Source of the DNA: Fidelibacterota bacterium
GTDB lineage: Bacteria; Fidelibacterota; UBA8477
DNA length: 6,129 nt
NCBI GenBank assembly: GCA_021734045.1
Contig: JAIPJR010000109.1
Span: 1 to 6,129 of the forward strand
Reading direction: 5' to 3'
Under the pieces are notes generated by a model that worked only from the letters and a program-made list of their open reading frames with translations, was not told the DNA's origin and did no database searches. Numbering within the stretch: position 1 is the stretch's first letter; the number at the start of each line of letters is the position of its first letter. The translations under genes and the position numbers were made by a program. Shown piece by piece: positions 6,068-6,129 of this stretch.

Positions 6068-6129
6068 GTGCGGCTCTGGCGGGATTGGATATTTTTAGTG
6101 GGATGATTTTGTAAGGTATGATTTATTTT

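Noticed and set aside
6118-6129. ATG near the right edge as start of a next gene
   Set aside because: Only four codons are visible, and the AAGG before it is too close to act as a ribosome site.
1-6129. CRISPR array, tRNA, rRNA or other structured RNA gene
   Set aside because: No regularly spaced repeats, cloverleaf-like segments or rRNA-like stretches were seen. The gaps are short and accounted for by the listed sites.

Overview
The window reads as a stretch of bacterial chromosome carrying four complete housekeeping or envelope genes, one complete aldolase gene and the cut-off end of an insertion sequence. Two lipoprotein-type signal peptides, a UbiE/MenG quinone methyltransferase and a cell-wall NlpC/P60 hydrolase point to a respiring bacterium, probably with a Gram-negative envelope. 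Base composition looks balanced. The lineage cannot be fixed by eye. An environmental phylum near Calditrichota/KSB1 or another FCB-type group would fit, but this is a guess.

Layout, left to right. Positions 1-169 are the end of an ISL3-type insertion sequence: the first 38 codons of its transposase on the minus strand and a probable terminal inverted repeat starting at 169. An AT-rich 8-base stretch and an orphan rho-independent hairpin (178-207) follow. Next is a TPR-repeat lipoprotein gene (+, 317-1387). It converges on a minus-strand pair: ubiE/menG (1434-2159) and, upstream of it, a lipoprotein with BON, SH3-like and NlpC/P60 domains (2228-3334). A divergent 201-base intergenic region then leads to deoC (+, 3536-4489), which encodes a deoxyribose-phosphate aldolase with a roughly 100-residue N-terminal extension. 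A strong terminator (4532-4562) separates it from rlmD (+, 4591-5988), an rRNA m5U methyltransferase with TRAM and Fe-S motifs. The last 140 bases hold a possible terminator and no supportable gene.

The genes do not form one pathway. The two minus-strand genes may be co-transcribed. The TPR protein, deoC and rlmD look like separate transcription units. The most interesting spot is the start of deoC. A perfect Shine-Dalgarno sits at ideal distance from an ATG that stops after two codons, a 9-codon leader ORF overlaps the deoC start by ATGA, and a 7-bp inverted repeat touches the Shine-Dalgarno. Together with the unusual N-terminal extension, which resembles a microcompartment targeting helix plus linker, this deserves a closer look. 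I did not find convincing evidence of a wholly new system.
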